DNA of 64,000 nucleotides from Sedimentibacter saalensis (GTDB lineage: Bacteria; Bacillota; Clostridia; Tissierellales; Sedimentibacteraceae), in contig NZ_VLKH01000013.1 of NCBI RefSeq assembly GCF_007830175.1, forward strand, positions 38,839 to 102,838. The letters are read 5' to 3'. The translations under genes were made by a program, and so were the position numbers. This document shows positions 1-6,916 of the stretch, piece after piece. The notes below the pieces were generated by a model. That model saw only the letters and a program-made list of their open reading frames with translations, was not told the DNA's origin and made no database searches. Numbering within the stretch: the first letter of the stretch is position 1; the number at the start of each line of letters is the position of its first letter.

Positions 1-288
1 ATCAAACCTGCCTATTTTTTCTTTTAAACGCTTCTTGTCGATTGTGCGAATTTGTTCTAAGAGAACTACAGAATCTTTTGGCAGACTGAAGTCTTCAGAA
101 CTTATCTCTATGTGTGTAGGCAGCTTTGCCTTATTGATCTGAGAAGTAATTGCAGATACAATAACTGTTGGACTATATCTATTCCCTATGTCGTTTTGTA
201 CAACTAAAACCGGCCTCACGCCCCCTTGTTCTGAACCTATGACAGGGCTTAAGTCGGCATAGTATACATCTCCCCTTTTAACAATCAA
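1..288 (-). CDS. ndoA: EndoA/MazF-type endoribonuclease toxin, C-terminus cut by window edge
   Basis: The translation from the TTG at 288-286 begins [15 protein letters not shown] and continues with [15 protein letters not shown] and [10 protein letters not shown], the conserved blocks of Firmicutes EndoA/MazF, which cleaves mRNA at short sequence sites. About 96 of the usual ~116 residues are visible and the frame is open at base 1. An in-frame GTG at 297-295 is an alternative start, but the TTG matches the family N-terminus and has a GGAAG ribosome site upstream. The gene lies directly after its antitoxin; the GTG start would overlap the antitoxin stop. Family membership is seen in the sequence; the toxic RNase role is known for the family. 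Confidence 0.93.
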   Translation of the reverse strand, partial: MIVKRGDVYYADLSPVIGSEQGGVRPVLVVQNDIGNRYSPTVIVSAITSQINKAKLPTHIEISSEDFSLPKDSVVLLEQIRTIDKKRLKEKIGRFD

Positions 289-289
289 A

Positions 290-565
290 CTATTCACTTC
301 CTATTAATTTTGTTTCATAGCTTAAAAAGTCCTCATAGTCCCCTTCTGAGTATTCTTCTGTAATACTTTTGTTAATGTTGCTCATTTCCAAATATCCGGC
401 CTTCATCTTGTTTCTGATTTCAAGCTTTCTTTTTTCAATTAAATAAAACCTTATTGATTTTCTAATAAAGTCGCTTCTGTTTGTTCCTTCTTCTTTAACG
501 GCATTATCCAGTTCTCTCAGCAGGTTTTCCGGAATGGATATCAATATTTTCTTATTATCAGCCAA
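290..565 (-). CDS. ndoAI: EndoAI antitoxin, ribbon-helix-helix (CopG/MazE-like)
   Basis: This is a 91-residue protein with an N-terminal ribbon-helix-helix: the beta strand [12 protein letters not shown] is followed by two helices containing [16 protein letters not shown] basic/acidic C-terminal tail of the kind that wraps the toxin follows. I chose the TTG start at 565-563 because GAGGTG sits 6 nt upstream and the N-terminus then aligns with B. subtilis EndoAI; the longer frame from 619 adds a cysteine-rich stretch without family support. It should neutralise the adjacent EndoA and autoregulate the pair. In B. subtilis alr precedes this pair; here alr is absent. Confidence 0.85.
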   Translation of the reverse strand: MADNKKILISIPENLLRELDNAVKEEGTNRSDFIRKSIRFYLIEKRKLEIRNKMKAGYLEMSNINKSITEEYSEGDYEDFLSYETKLIGSE

Positions 566-609
566 ATCACACACCTCACAATTGCATCTCAGTTCATGTT
601 TTATTAGTA

Positions 610-649
610 ATTTTACCACATGAATACTAAAAGTTGTATGGTAACTTTT
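610..649 (-). promoter_or_regulatory. Candidate promoter and operator palindrome of the toxin-antitoxin pair
   Basis: On the minus strand an extended -10 (TGG then TAAAAT at 615-610) precedes the antitoxin gene. Just upstream of it lies an inverted repeat with 7-bp arms, AAAAGTT (629-635) and AACTTTT (643-649), overlapping the expected -35 region. A ribbon-helix-helix antitoxin often binds such a palindrome, so this may be its autoregulatory operator; it could instead be a weak terminator for the upstream lipoprotein gene. Confidence 0.4.
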
Positions 650-666
650 TGTATTTATGTGAAATA

Positions 667-1170
667 TTATTCCTCTACTTTTATGTTTTCATACTTGATA
701 GTCTTAACCAAATCGTCATTTTTATAAATAAAAATTGTGTCTGGAAGCAAGTTTTCACTGCTAAATCTAAGAACATGCCTGAACGTTCCGTCCCAATAGA
801 TTATTTCCTCCGACAATCCGTCTACTGTGTTTTGAAACTTACTAAGATCAATATCCTGAACAAGATACTTTTCCGTCTTGAAGTTTTCAATTGTTACACT
901 GCCATCCGGAAATTTGTCGTTGCTTAAAACGCACCTGCCCCCTGAGAGATAAGCAGTGTTCCACGTTTGATTTCCAGAGGTAGTCTTGATGCTGTAATTA
1001 TTGTCTCTCGAGATAATGCTCAAGTTGTAAGTGTCTTCTCTTGTTTGTTCATACACCTGCATCACCGCATCTGCAGTATAATTAACAGGTATCGAAAATG
1101 TTTTGTCTTCTTTTTTACAGCTTGAAAGCAAAAAAACAATCAAAATCAGGCAGCAAATTTTAAGCTTCAT
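667..1170 (-). CDS. Small lipoprotein, GerS/YdcC (LolA-like) candidate
   Basis: The 167-residue protein has a lipoprotein signal peptide: KLK, a hydrophobic stretch, then lipobox LSSC with Cys18. The rest is beta-strand-rich and ends with the motif LLPDTIFIYKNDDLVKTIKY, like the C-terminus of LolA-fold lipoproteins. Position between acpS and the EndoAI/EndoA pair matches B. subtilis ydcC; the clostridial relative GerS is a germination lipoprotein. A membrane-anchored role in sporulation or germination is therefore plausible, but it is inferred from context and weak sequence pattern only. GAGAGGAT is a reasonable ribosome site before the ATG. Confidence 0.55.
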   Translation of the reverse strand: MKLKICCLILIVFLLSSCKKEDKTFSIPVNYTADAVMQVYEQTREDTYNLSIISRDNNYSIKTTSGNQTWNTAYLSGGRCVLSNDKFPDGSVTIENFKTEKYLVQDIDLSKFQNTVDGLSEEIIYWDGTFRHVLRFSSENLLPDTIFIYKNDDLVKTIKYENIKVEE

Positions 1171-1243
1171 ACCAATATCCTCTCCATAGTTATATAATAC
1201 ATATATGAAGAGATTTCAAAATATATGCCTAATAACTTAAAAA

Positions 1244-1609
1244 CTATTCAGCCACACAATAGGCAACAGCATACTCACTTGTGTGGGATATGGATAGGTG
1301 GATTGTTTCAATATTTAGTTCCTGGGCTCTTTTTTTTGCATTATTTTTTAAAATAATTCCCGGTTTTCCCATTTCATCCTTCACAACTTCTATGTCGCAG
1401 GGGCCGAAATTTGTAAATCCGGTGCCAAGGCACTTTGATACAGCTTCTTTTGCTGCAAACATTCCTGCAGCAGTCTGAGGATTGAATTTCCGTGACTTTA
1501 AATATTCAATTTCAACCGTTGAATAAATTTTATGAAGGAATCTCTCATTTTCAATGTTATTTTTAATTCTGTCCACTTCCGTCATATCTATTCCTGTGCC
1601 TTTTATCAT
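1244..1609 (-). CDS. acpS: Holo-[acyl-carrier-protein] synthase
   Basis: The 121-residue protein transfers 4'-phosphopantetheine from CoA to the serine of apo-ACP, activating fatty acid synthesis in the cytosol. The two magnesium-binding signatures are visible: GIDMTEVDRI (Asp8) near the N-terminus and FAAKEAVSK (Glu55). Length is normal for the AcpS trimer type. AGGAG lies 8 nt before the ATG. It is the first gene of the acpS-lipoprotein-(EndoAI-EndoA) series, as in Bacillus. Confidence 0.95.
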   Translation of the reverse strand: MIKGTGIDMTEVDRIKNNIENERFLHKIYSTVEIEYLKSRKFNPQTAAGMFAAKEAVSKCLGTGFTNFGPCDIEVVKDEMGKPGIILKNNAKKRAQELNIETIHLSISHTSEYAVAYCVAE

Positions 1610-1640
1610 TGTGCATACTCCTTTTTAAGAAAAAAATTAA

Positions 1641-1696
1641 TTGACAAAGTTCTTCATGTATATAATAATTATATTACATGTTTAAATTCATTACAA
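1641..1696. promoter_or_regulatory. Overlapping divergent promoters for acpS (-) and upp (+)
   Basis: Plus strand: TTGACA at 1641-1646, 17-bp spacer, AATAAT at 1664-1669, serving upp. Minus strand: TTGTAA (1696-1691), 17-bp spacer, TATAAT (1673-1668), serving acpS. The two -10 hexamers overlap by two bases, so RNA polymerase binding in one direction should exclude the other. Confidence 0.75.
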
Positions 1697-1732
1697 CTAA
1701 TACTAACAATTCTTCAATAAAGGAGTCAACAT

Positions 1733-2362
1733 ATGAGTAATGTAACAGTAGTCTCTCATCCATTGATACAGCACAAACTGACAATGCTTAGAGACAAAAA
1801 CACATCTTCAAAAGATTTCAGAGAACTAGTAAGAGAAATAGCAATGCTAATGGCTTACGAAGTAACAAGAAATCTTCAGCTTAAAGACATTGAAATTGAA
1901 ACACCCATAATAAAGACAACAGGAAAGGTCCTTGCAGGTGAGGATATTGCAATAGTTCCGGTACTTCGTGCCGGCCTTGGAATGGTTGATGGTATGCTTG
2001 ATTTAATACCAAATGCAAAAATAGGCCACATAGGATTGTACAGAAATGAAGAAACATTGGAACCTGTTGAATATTACTGCAAACTTCCAAGTGACATCGG
2101 AAACAGAATAGTAATAATTACAGAACCAATGCTTTCAACCGGAGGCTCAATGAACGGAGCCATAGCATTATTAAAAAAACACGGCGCAAAAAAAATAAAA
2201 TCAATACACTTGGTATGTGCTCCCGAAGGGCTTAAAAAAGTTACAGATGCTCATCCTGATGTTGAAATTTATACTGCAAGCATTGATGAAAAATTCAACG
2301 ACATAGGTTACATAGTACCTGGCCTTGGAGATGCAGGCGACAGATTGTTCGGCACAAAGTAA
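1733..2362 (+). CDS. upp: Uracil phosphoribosyltransferase
   Basis: The 209-residue enzyme converts uracil and PRPP to UMP in pyrimidine salvage. Characteristic blocks: [15 protein letters not shown], the PRPP loop [12 protein letters not shown], and the C-terminal [16 protein letters not shown] that binds uracil. The loop carries Glu where most family members have Asp (DPMLATGG), a small oddity. AAAGGAG lies 8 nt before the ATG. It is a monocistronic plus-strand gene; no U-tailed terminator is visible, and hairpin-forming repeats follow instead. Confidence 0.96.
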   Translation: MSNVTVVSHPLIQHKLTMLRDKNTSSKDFRELVREIAMLMAYEVTRNLQLKDIEIETPIIKTTGKVLAGEDIAIVPVLRAGLGMVDGMLDLIPNAKIGHIGLYRNEETLEPVEYYCKLPSDIGNRIVIITEPMLSTGGSMNGAIALLKKHGAKKIKSIHLVCAPEGLKKVTDAHPDVEIYTASIDEKFNDIGYIVPGLGDAGDRLFGTK

Positions 2363-2396
2363 GCAGATGTCCCAAATCTTCGATTTGGTGACAGTC

Positions 2397-2493
2397 GCTT
2401 ATCCTGAGCGTAGCGAAGGATCTCGTTTGATAAGCAAAGAGGTTTGACGTCTCACAGCTTATCCTGAGCGTAGCGAAGGATCTCGTTTGATAA
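2397..2493 (+). repeat. Two 37-bp direct repeats, 60-bp period
   Basis: An identical 37-bp sequence occurs at 2397-2433 and 2457-2493. Its core contains ATCCTGAGCG and GAAGGAT, an imperfect palindrome able to form a short hairpin (ATCCT/AGGAT). The surrounding 2363-2530 segment holds no open frame with a ribosome site. This looks like a dispersed intergenic repeat following upp. Confidence 0.8.
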
Positions 2494-2584
2494 ACGAAGT
2501 GTAAGACATCTCACAAGAGATGAACTCTTGTACCCAGAAAAATTTCGCCAATATCGGCACGAACATGTGAAAATTTACTATATA

Positions 2585-2623
2585 AGCAAACAGGGCGGAT
2601 TTTAATCCGTCCTTAAGTTTGCT
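2585..2623 (+). promoter_or_regulatory. Stem-loop in the MATE gene leader
   Basis: Outer arms AGCAAAC (2585-2591) and GTTTGCT (2617-2623) enclose inner arms GGCGGAT (2594-2600) and ATCCGTCC (2605-2612). The 3' arm ends four bases before the GAGGTGG ribosome site of the exporter gene, so folding could affect translation. The inner hairpin also resembles the first hairpin of the dispersed element found at 5085, 42839, 42964, 55179 and 55302, so it may be a worn copy. Confidence 0.5.
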
Positions 2624-2634
2624 ATGAGGTGGAA

Positions 2635-4002
2635 ATGAACAAGCTTTTTAAAACCAGCAAAGACAAAGTATTTCTTACAACACTGATTATAATTGCACTT
2701 CCTGTAGTAATACAAAATATCATAAGCATCGGTCTTAACATGATTGATACCATAATGGTAAGCAGTCTGGGTGAAAATGCTATTTCAGCTGTAGGCCTGG
2801 CTAACAGAATTTATTTTATTTTTACTACGATATGTTTTGGAATTTACAGCGGAGCTGCTATTTTCATAGCTCAGTACTGGGGAGCCCAGGACAAAGTAAG
2901 CATCAAAAAAGTTTTCGGCATTGACATAATAATAGGTTCGTCTCTTTCAATTTTGTTTTCTTTGACAGTATTCTTTCTAAGAGATCAAATAATGAGAATA
3001 TTCATAGATGATCCCACTGTAATAGCACTTGGAAGCAAGTATCTTAAAATTGTGTCGTTTTCATATTTTTTCACTGCAATTTCCTTTGCTTTCAGCTTCA
3101 ACTCAAGAGCAATACATATGCTCAAGATGCCTACAGCAGTAAATGCAGTGGCACTTTTGATAAATACATTCATAAACTGGCTTCTGATAAACGGAAATCT
3201 TGGATTTCCTGCACTTGGAGTAGAAGGAGCAGCAACTGCAACACTTATTGCAAGAATTTTTGAATTTACAGCTCTTATATTTCTTATTTACAGAAATAAA
3301 AATCATCCCCTTGCTGCTTCCATAAAGGAAATGACTTCTTGGGACATGAATATGTTAAAAAAGGTTCTTAAAACATCCTTTCCTGTAATTTTATCTGAAA
3401 CTGCATGGTCTGTGGGAACAAGCGTATACTTCATAGCATACGGCTTCATGGGAGCTTCGGCAATTGCAGTTGTTCAGATAGCATACAACATATCAGACTT
3501 TTTCCAGGCCTTCTTCTTCGGCATTGGAAATGCAAGTGCTGTAATGATAGGAAATGAAATTGGAAGAAATGATATTGAAAAAGCACGTGACTACAGCAAC
3601 AAAATACTAAAAATAACATTTGTTCTGAGCATAATTCTTGCTTCACTGCTGTTTGTGTCAAGAGGAATGATAGCAAGTTACTTCAACCTGGAGCAAGCAA
3701 CAAGCATTTCCCTGAACAAGACACTGATTGTGTTTACGGCATACTTCACTCCCAAAATGTTCTCATACATTTTCATCTGCGGAATACTCCGTTCGGGAGG
3801 AGATACAAAGTTTTGCATGATCGTAGACATTGTAACCATATGGTTCATAGGCGTTCCTGTTGCATTTTTCTCAGTCCTTGTTTTAAAACTTCCAATACAC
3901 TGGGTAATGGCCATGGTTTTTGCAGAAGAGCTCATAAAATCCATAACTGTACTTAAAAGATACTACAGCAACAAGTGGATTAACAATTTAATTATGGAAT
4001 AG
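2635..4002 (+). CDS. MATE-family multidrug/cation efflux transporter
   Basis: The 455-residue membrane protein has about twelve hydrophobic segments and begins DKVFLTTLIIIALPVVIQN, followed by ISIGLNMIDTIMVSSLGENAISAVGLANR, the classic MatE repeat start; a second MatE half begins near residue 235. It exports drugs or organic cations by Na+ or H+ antiport at the cytoplasmic membrane; the substrate cannot be read from sequence. I chose the ATG at 2635 rather than the GTG at 2629 because GAGGTGG lies just before it. It stands between upp and the lipid kinase gene, apparently as its own unit. Confidence 0.9.
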   Translation: MNKLFKTSKDKVFLTTLIIIALPVVIQNIISIGLNMIDTIMVSSLGENAISAVGLANRIYFIFTTICFGIYSGAAIFIAQYWGAQDKVSIKKVFGIDIIIGSSLSILFSLTVFFLRDQIMRIFIDDPTVIALGSKYLKIVSFSYFFTAISFAFSFNSRAIHMLKMPTAVNAVALLINTFINWLLINGNLGFPALGVEGAATATLIARIFEFTALIFLIYRNKNHPLAASIKEMTSWDMNMLKKVLKTSFPVILSETAWSVGTSVYFIAYGFMGASAIAVVQIAYNISDFFQAFFFGIGNASAVMIGNEIGRNDIEKARDYSNKILKITFVLSIILASLLFVSRGMIASYFNLEQATSISLNKTLIVFTAYFTPKMFSYIFICGILRSGGDTKFCMIVDIVTIWFIGVPVAFFSVLVLKLPIHWVMAMVFAEELIKSITVLKRYYSNKWINNLIME

Positions 4003-4031
4003 CAAAGAAGGCGCAAGCCTTTTTTGAATTA

Positions 4032-4060
4032 TTGACAAAATGTTTTCACAATGATATGTT
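4032..4060 (+). promoter_or_regulatory. Promoter of the lipid kinase gene
   Basis: TTGACA at 4032-4037, a 17-bp spacer and TATGTT at 4055-4060 precede the gene start at 4085, with GGGGAGGA as ribosome site. Confidence 0.6.
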
Positions 4061-4084
4061 TATTATGACTATGGGGAGGATATT

Positions 4085-5026
4085 ATGAGGCATATTTTTA
4101 TAATTAATCCTGTTGCCGGCAAAGGCAGATCTCAGTCTGAAATTGCAAGCAACATTAATTCTCTGCTACAAAACAAGGAAATACAATATGAAATTTATTA
4201 CACCAGGTACAAAGGCGATGCTAAGTCATTTGTTGACAGCAAGTGTACGGACAAGTCTCCTGTGGTATTTTACGCATGCGGCGGAGACGGAACGCTTCAT
4301 GAAGTCATAAACGCAGCTGTATCTTACAGCCATGCAAGCGTGGGTGTTATTCCCTGCGGTTCAGGAAATGATTTCGTAAAAAATTTCAACAACCATTATC
4401 TTTTTGGTGATATTGCAGCTCAGGTATCAGGAGAAACAGTAAAGCTTGACATGATAAAAGCACAGAATGAATATTCCGTTTCTGTATGCAACATAGGATT
4501 TGACGCAGATGCGGCATTCAACATGCACAAGTTTAAAAAAATACCCTTTATTACAGGCTCCGGTTGCTATATTCTTTCTGTTTTATACTGTTTATTAAAA
4601 AAACTAGGCAAGAAACTGAAAGTTGTGCTGGATGATGACTATACATTTGAAGGAACATTTCTTCTTGGTGTTGCAGCTAACGGCCATTCCTATGGAGGAG
4701 GCTATAAATGCGCTCCAAAAGCTTTGATTAATGACGGAGTTATAGATGTTTGTTTCGTAAATAAAATGTCGAGATTTAAGATTTTGGGCCTCATAGGAAG
4801 TTACAAAAATGGAACCCACCTGGAAAATGAAAAGCTTAAAGATTACATCACATACAAAAAATGCAAGACAGTGAAAATCATAAGTCAGGAATCAATCAAC
4901 TTATGTGTTGACGGTGAAAATTATGTATTTGAAGAAATTGATTTTGAAATTGTTCCTGAATCGCTGAATTTCCGTCTTCCTAAAGGAGTTACGGTTCAAG
5001 GTTCAAAACCTCAAAAAGCTCAATAA
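4085..5026 (+). CDS. Diacylglycerol/lipid kinase family protein (DgkB/YegS type)
   Basis: The 313-residue protein has the lipid-kinase catalytic domain: FIINPVAGKG at the N-terminus, the nucleotide-binding GGDGTLHEVINA, and PCGSGNDFVKNF. A C-terminal beta-rich domain includes FLLGVAANGHSYGGGYKCAP and the conserved INLCVDGE. Soluble members phosphorylate diacylglycerol to phosphatidic acid, recycling lipid from lipoteichoic acid turnover; other lipid substrates are possible. It has its own promoter and ends at the shared terminator at 5229-5260. Confidence 0.88.
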   Translation: MRHIFIINPVAGKGRSQSEIASNINSLLQNKEIQYEIYYTRYKGDAKSFVDSKCTDKSPVVFYACGGDGTLHEVINAAVSYSHASVGVIPCGSGNDFVKNFNNHYLFGDIAAQVSGETVKLDMIKAQNEYSVSVCNIGFDADAAFNMHKFKKIPFITGSGCYILSVLYCLLKKLGKKLKVVLDDDYTFEGTFLLGVAANGHSYGGGYKCAPKALINDGVIDVCFVNKMSRFKILGLIGSYKNGTHLENEKLKDYITYKKCKTVKIISQESINLCVDGENYVFEEIDFEIVPESLNFRLPKGVTVQGSKPQKAQ

Positions 5027-5084
5027 AAAAGACGACTCTTGTAGAATCGCCAGGCTATTGACAAATATAATTTTCCACAAATCA

Positions 5085-5166
5085 TAAGGGCGGATCTTGT
5101 TTCCGCCTGGGGTTATTAATACAATAATTTTCTTATCTTCGGGAGGACTCGAGGTCCTCCACTACA
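5085..5166 (+). repeat. Intergenic double-hairpin repeat, copy 1 (diverged)
   Basis: The copy consists of hairpin A (GGGCGGA ... TCCGCCT), the linker GGTTATTAAT, then hairpin B (GGGAGGAC ... GTCCTCC) and a closing CACTACAA. In better copies the outer ends are GTAGGGG and CCCCTAC. Four more copies lie at 42839, 42964, 55179 and 55302. No coding capacity. Confidence 0.75.
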
Positions 5167-5228
5167 AAATATGATTTCAAGTTCACCGACAATTACCAAT
5201 ATTAATTAATTTTAATAACTTTGTCATC

Positions 5229-5260
5229 AAAAAGACGATTCTTAATTGAATCGTCTTTTT
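5229..5260. terminator. Bidirectional terminator between lipid kinase and queT
   Basis: A perfect inverted repeat with 13-bp arms, AAAAAGACGATTC and GAATCGTCTTTTT, around a 6-nt loop. A-tracts and T-tracts on both sides make it usable by the convergent transcripts. A related but degenerate sequence (AAAAGACGACTC) follows the lipid kinase stop codon near 5027. Confidence 0.9.
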
Positions 5261-5275
5261 ATTTCTTAATACAAT

Positions 5276-5785
5276 TTAGTTTATTGTAAGTCTTTCTGAC
5301 AAGGCTGAATTTTTCATTACAGCATTTACAACCTGTGTTCCCACAAGTGTAACGACAACAAATTCTCCAATTGCCACATACAATGCATTCAGCAAGAAAG
5401 GTGTCTGGAACAGATACGTAAGCTCAAGTCCAACAAAAATTGCATTTGATAAAACAGGTCCCAAACTTGCCAGGTACATGGATTTTTTATTGTATCCAAA
5501 AGTTTTTCTTATAGCTGCAATGTACAATATTGCAATCAGAGTTGCAAATGAACCAACTACAACGTCAATTACCCCAAGAGGGCTTGTGAAGTTAGCCAAT
5601 ATGCATCCAAGGACAAGTCCCAGACCATATTTTGGCTCAATGAACGCAAAAAGCACCAATATTTCAGATACACGAAACTGTACCTGTCCATAGCTCATAA
5701 ATGCAAAGGCATAGGTAAGCGCTGCATAGGCTGCCGCTATGAGGGCAGTGTGTGTTAAAAATTTTAAATTTACGTTTTTTTCCAT
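5276..5785 (-). CDS. queT: QueT-type S-component for queuosine precursor (ECF transporter)
   Basis: The 169-residue integral membrane protein has about five hydrophobic segments and the QueT hallmark QVQFRVSEILVLFAF near residue 35, followed by GLGLVLGCILANFTSPLG. S-components bind the substrate, here preQ1/preQ0-type precursors of queuosine, and dock onto the EcfA1-EcfA2-EcfT energy module encoded just upstream at 7660-10131. AAAGGAG lies 8 nt before the ATG and is caught in a hairpin (5793-5819). A preQ1-I riboswitch precedes the gene, which independently supports the substrate. Confidence 0.92.
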   Translation of the reverse strand: MEKNVNLKFLTHTALIAAAYAALTYAFAFMSYGQVQFRVSEILVLFAFIEPKYGLGLVLGCILANFTSPLGVIDVVVGSFATLIAILYIAAIRKTFGYNKKSMYLASLGPVLSNAIFVGLELTYLFQTPFLLNALYVAIGEFVVVTLVGTQVVNAVMKNSALSERLTIN

Positions 5786-5792
5786 TAAAAAA

Positions 5793-5819
5793 ACTCCTTT
5801 CGAATATAATTCTCGGAGT
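5793..5819 (-). promoter_or_regulatory. Hairpin sequestering the queT ribosome site
   Basis: On the minus strand ACTCC (5819-5815) can pair with GGAGT (5797-5793), the queT Shine-Dalgarno sequence, with GAAT/ATTC pairing inside. Together with the aptamer upstream this suggests a translational layer of control, although the U-tract after the aptamer also permits transcription termination. Confidence 0.6.
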
Positions 5820-5823
5820 CACT

Positions 5824-5865
5824 AAAAAAACCTTGATTTTTAAAGTGGGTGCCAAGAAAACACTT
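5824..5865 (-). ncRNA. preQ1-I riboswitch upstream of queT
   Basis: On the minus strand the 35-nt segment 5865-5831 fits the class I preQ1 H-type pseudoknot. P1 is AAGTG paired with CACTT; the loop stretch CTTGG pairs with CAAGG at the 3' end; between them are the conserved CACCC and an A-rich tail (TTTAAAAATCAAGG, compare CTATAAAAAACTAAGG in the consensus). Seven U residues follow directly (5830-5824), so pseudoknot formation could either favour termination or be coupled to the ribosome-site hairpin downstream. Context with queT fits exactly. Confidence 0.8.
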
Positions 5866-5890
5866 GGAGATTCTGCAATGCAGAACCTCC
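5866..5890 (-). terminator. Hairpin between rpsI and the queT riboswitch
   Basis: Arms of 11 bp with one G-U/mismatch position (GGAGGTTCTGC and GCAGAATCTCC on the minus strand) around a 3-nt loop. It is not followed by a strong U-tract (AAGTGTTTTC), so it may be a weak terminator of the rplM-rpsI transcript or a processing hairpin. Confidence 0.5.
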
Positions 5891-5907
5891 ATTGTATATA
5901 ATTTTTA

Positions 5908-6297
5908 TTATCTCTTGCTGAACTGTGAAGCTCTTCTTGCTTTTTTCAAACCGTATTTCTTTCTTTCTTTCATTCTTGAATCTCTAGTCAAGAATCCGGC
6001 TTTTTTAAGTATTGGTCTTAATTCTCCGTCTACCTGAAGAAGTGCTCTTGAAATACCGTGTCTGATTGCTCCGGCTTGGCCAGTGTATCCGCCGCCTTTA
6101 ACATTAACCAATACATCATACTGTCCTAATGTGTCAGTAATCACCATTGGTTCTCTAACGATAGTTCTTAAAGTTTCATACTTGATGTAATCTTCCAAGT
6201 CTCTTTTGTTTATATTGATTTTTCCAGTTCCTGGAACTAATCTTACTCTAGCAATTGCGCTTTTTCTTCTGCCTGTTCCTCTGTATTGTACGTTCAT
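5908..6297 (-). CDS. rpsI: 30S ribosomal protein S9
   Basis: The 129-residue protein ends in the invariant basic tail [11 protein letters not shown], which reaches the P-site tRNA. It opens with [19 protein letters not shown], the S9 signature, and carries [19 protein letters not shown]. The gene follows rplM by 20 bp in the standard L13-S9 pair, with AGGAGGA as ribosome site. Confidence 0.99.
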   Translation of the reverse strand: MNVQYRGTGRRKSAIARVRLVPGTGKININKRDLEDYIKYETLRTIVREPMVITDTLGQYDVLVNVKGGGYTGQAGAIRHGISRALLQVDGELRPILKKAGFLTRDSRMKERKKYGLKKARRASQFSKR

Positions 6298-6317
6298 TTA
6301 ATCGTCCTCCTCCCTAA

Positions 6318-6746
6318 TTAAAACTCGTATACTTGTGGTTTCTGAGCTTGGTTGTTGTGCTCTGGACCAGCGTATACTTTAAGTTTCTTCAACATTTGTC
6401 TTCCAAGGCTGTTTTTTGGAAGCATTCCTTTTACTGCAAGATAAAGAGGTTGAGTCGGTTTATCCTGGAATAAGTTTCTGTAAGGAGTTTCCTTCAATCC
6501 ACCTGGATATAGAGAGTGGTGTCTGTATAATTTCTGATCTAATTTTTTACCTGTCAATACAACTTTTTCAGCATTTACTACTATAACAAAGTCTCCTGTA
6601 TCAACGCTTGGTGTATATATTGCTTTGTGTTTACCTCTTAAAAGTTTAGCAACTTCAGTTGCGAGTCTACCTAAAGTTTTTCCTTCGGCATCTATTACAT
6701 ACCATGCCCTTTCAACTTCATTAGGTTTAGCCAAGAAGCTTTTCAT
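6318..6746 (-). CDS. rplM: 50S ribosomal protein L13
   Basis: The 142-residue protein starts [19 protein letters not shown], matching L13 ([19 protein letters not shown] follows). I chose the ATG at 6746 because AGGAGG sits 8 nt upstream; the frame runs 8 codons further but those lack family similarity. It is preceded by a promoter and a structured leader, so the L13-S9 pair can be transcribed independently of truA. Confidence 0.98.
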   Translation of the reverse strand: MKSFLAKPNEVERAWYVIDAEGKTLGRLATEVAKLLRGKHKAIYTPSVDTGDFVIVVNAEKVVLTGKKLDQKLYRHHSLYPGGLKETPYRNLFQDKPTQPLYLAVKGMLPKNSLGRQMLKKLKVYAGPEHNNQAQKPQVYEF

Positions 6747-6797
6747 CTTGTTTCCTCCTGTAATTTTCAATATTAAAATTTGTATATCAATCTATTC

Positions 6798-6852
6798 AAA
6801 AAACCTAACTCCGGGGCATTGGACCGGTTTTTCTCTGCATTTCATACCTAGG
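6798..6852 (-). promoter_or_regulatory. Candidate L13 leader (autoregulatory 5' UTR element)
   Basis: Between the promoter and rplM the minus-strand RNA contains CCTAGG, GCAGAG, a CCGG...CCGG hairpin with the loop TCCAATGCC, then TTAGG and six U residues (6803-6798). The outer CCTA/TAGG pairing followed by U6 resembles an attenuator. Firmicutes L13 operons are known to carry a conserved leader bound by L13; I assign it from position and layout, not from an alignment. Confidence 0.6.
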
Positions 6853-6854
6853 AT

Positions 6855-6883
6855 ATTTTATATTACCTAGCATTAAATGTCAA
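6855..6883 (-). promoter_or_regulatory. Promoter of rplM-rpsI
   Basis: TTGACA at 6883-6878, a 17-bp spacer and TAAAAT at 6860-6855 on the minus strand, between truA and rplM. Confidence 0.8.
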
Positions 6884-6916
6884 GACTTTTTTTAAATTAT
6901 AGGAAAGCTCTCTTTC

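Noticed and set aside
634..927. Plus-strand open frame opposite the lipoprotein gene
   Set aside because: No ribosome site and no similarity; it is antisense to a well-formed lipoprotein gene.
2363..2584. U-tailed terminator after upp
   Set aside because: The repeats can form short stems but no U-tract follows, so no intrinsic terminator is annotated.
5793..5865. preQ1-II type riboswitch before queT
   Set aside because: The pairing pattern, CACCC and A-rich tail fit the smaller class I pseudoknot; the extra hairpin of class II is not present in the right place.
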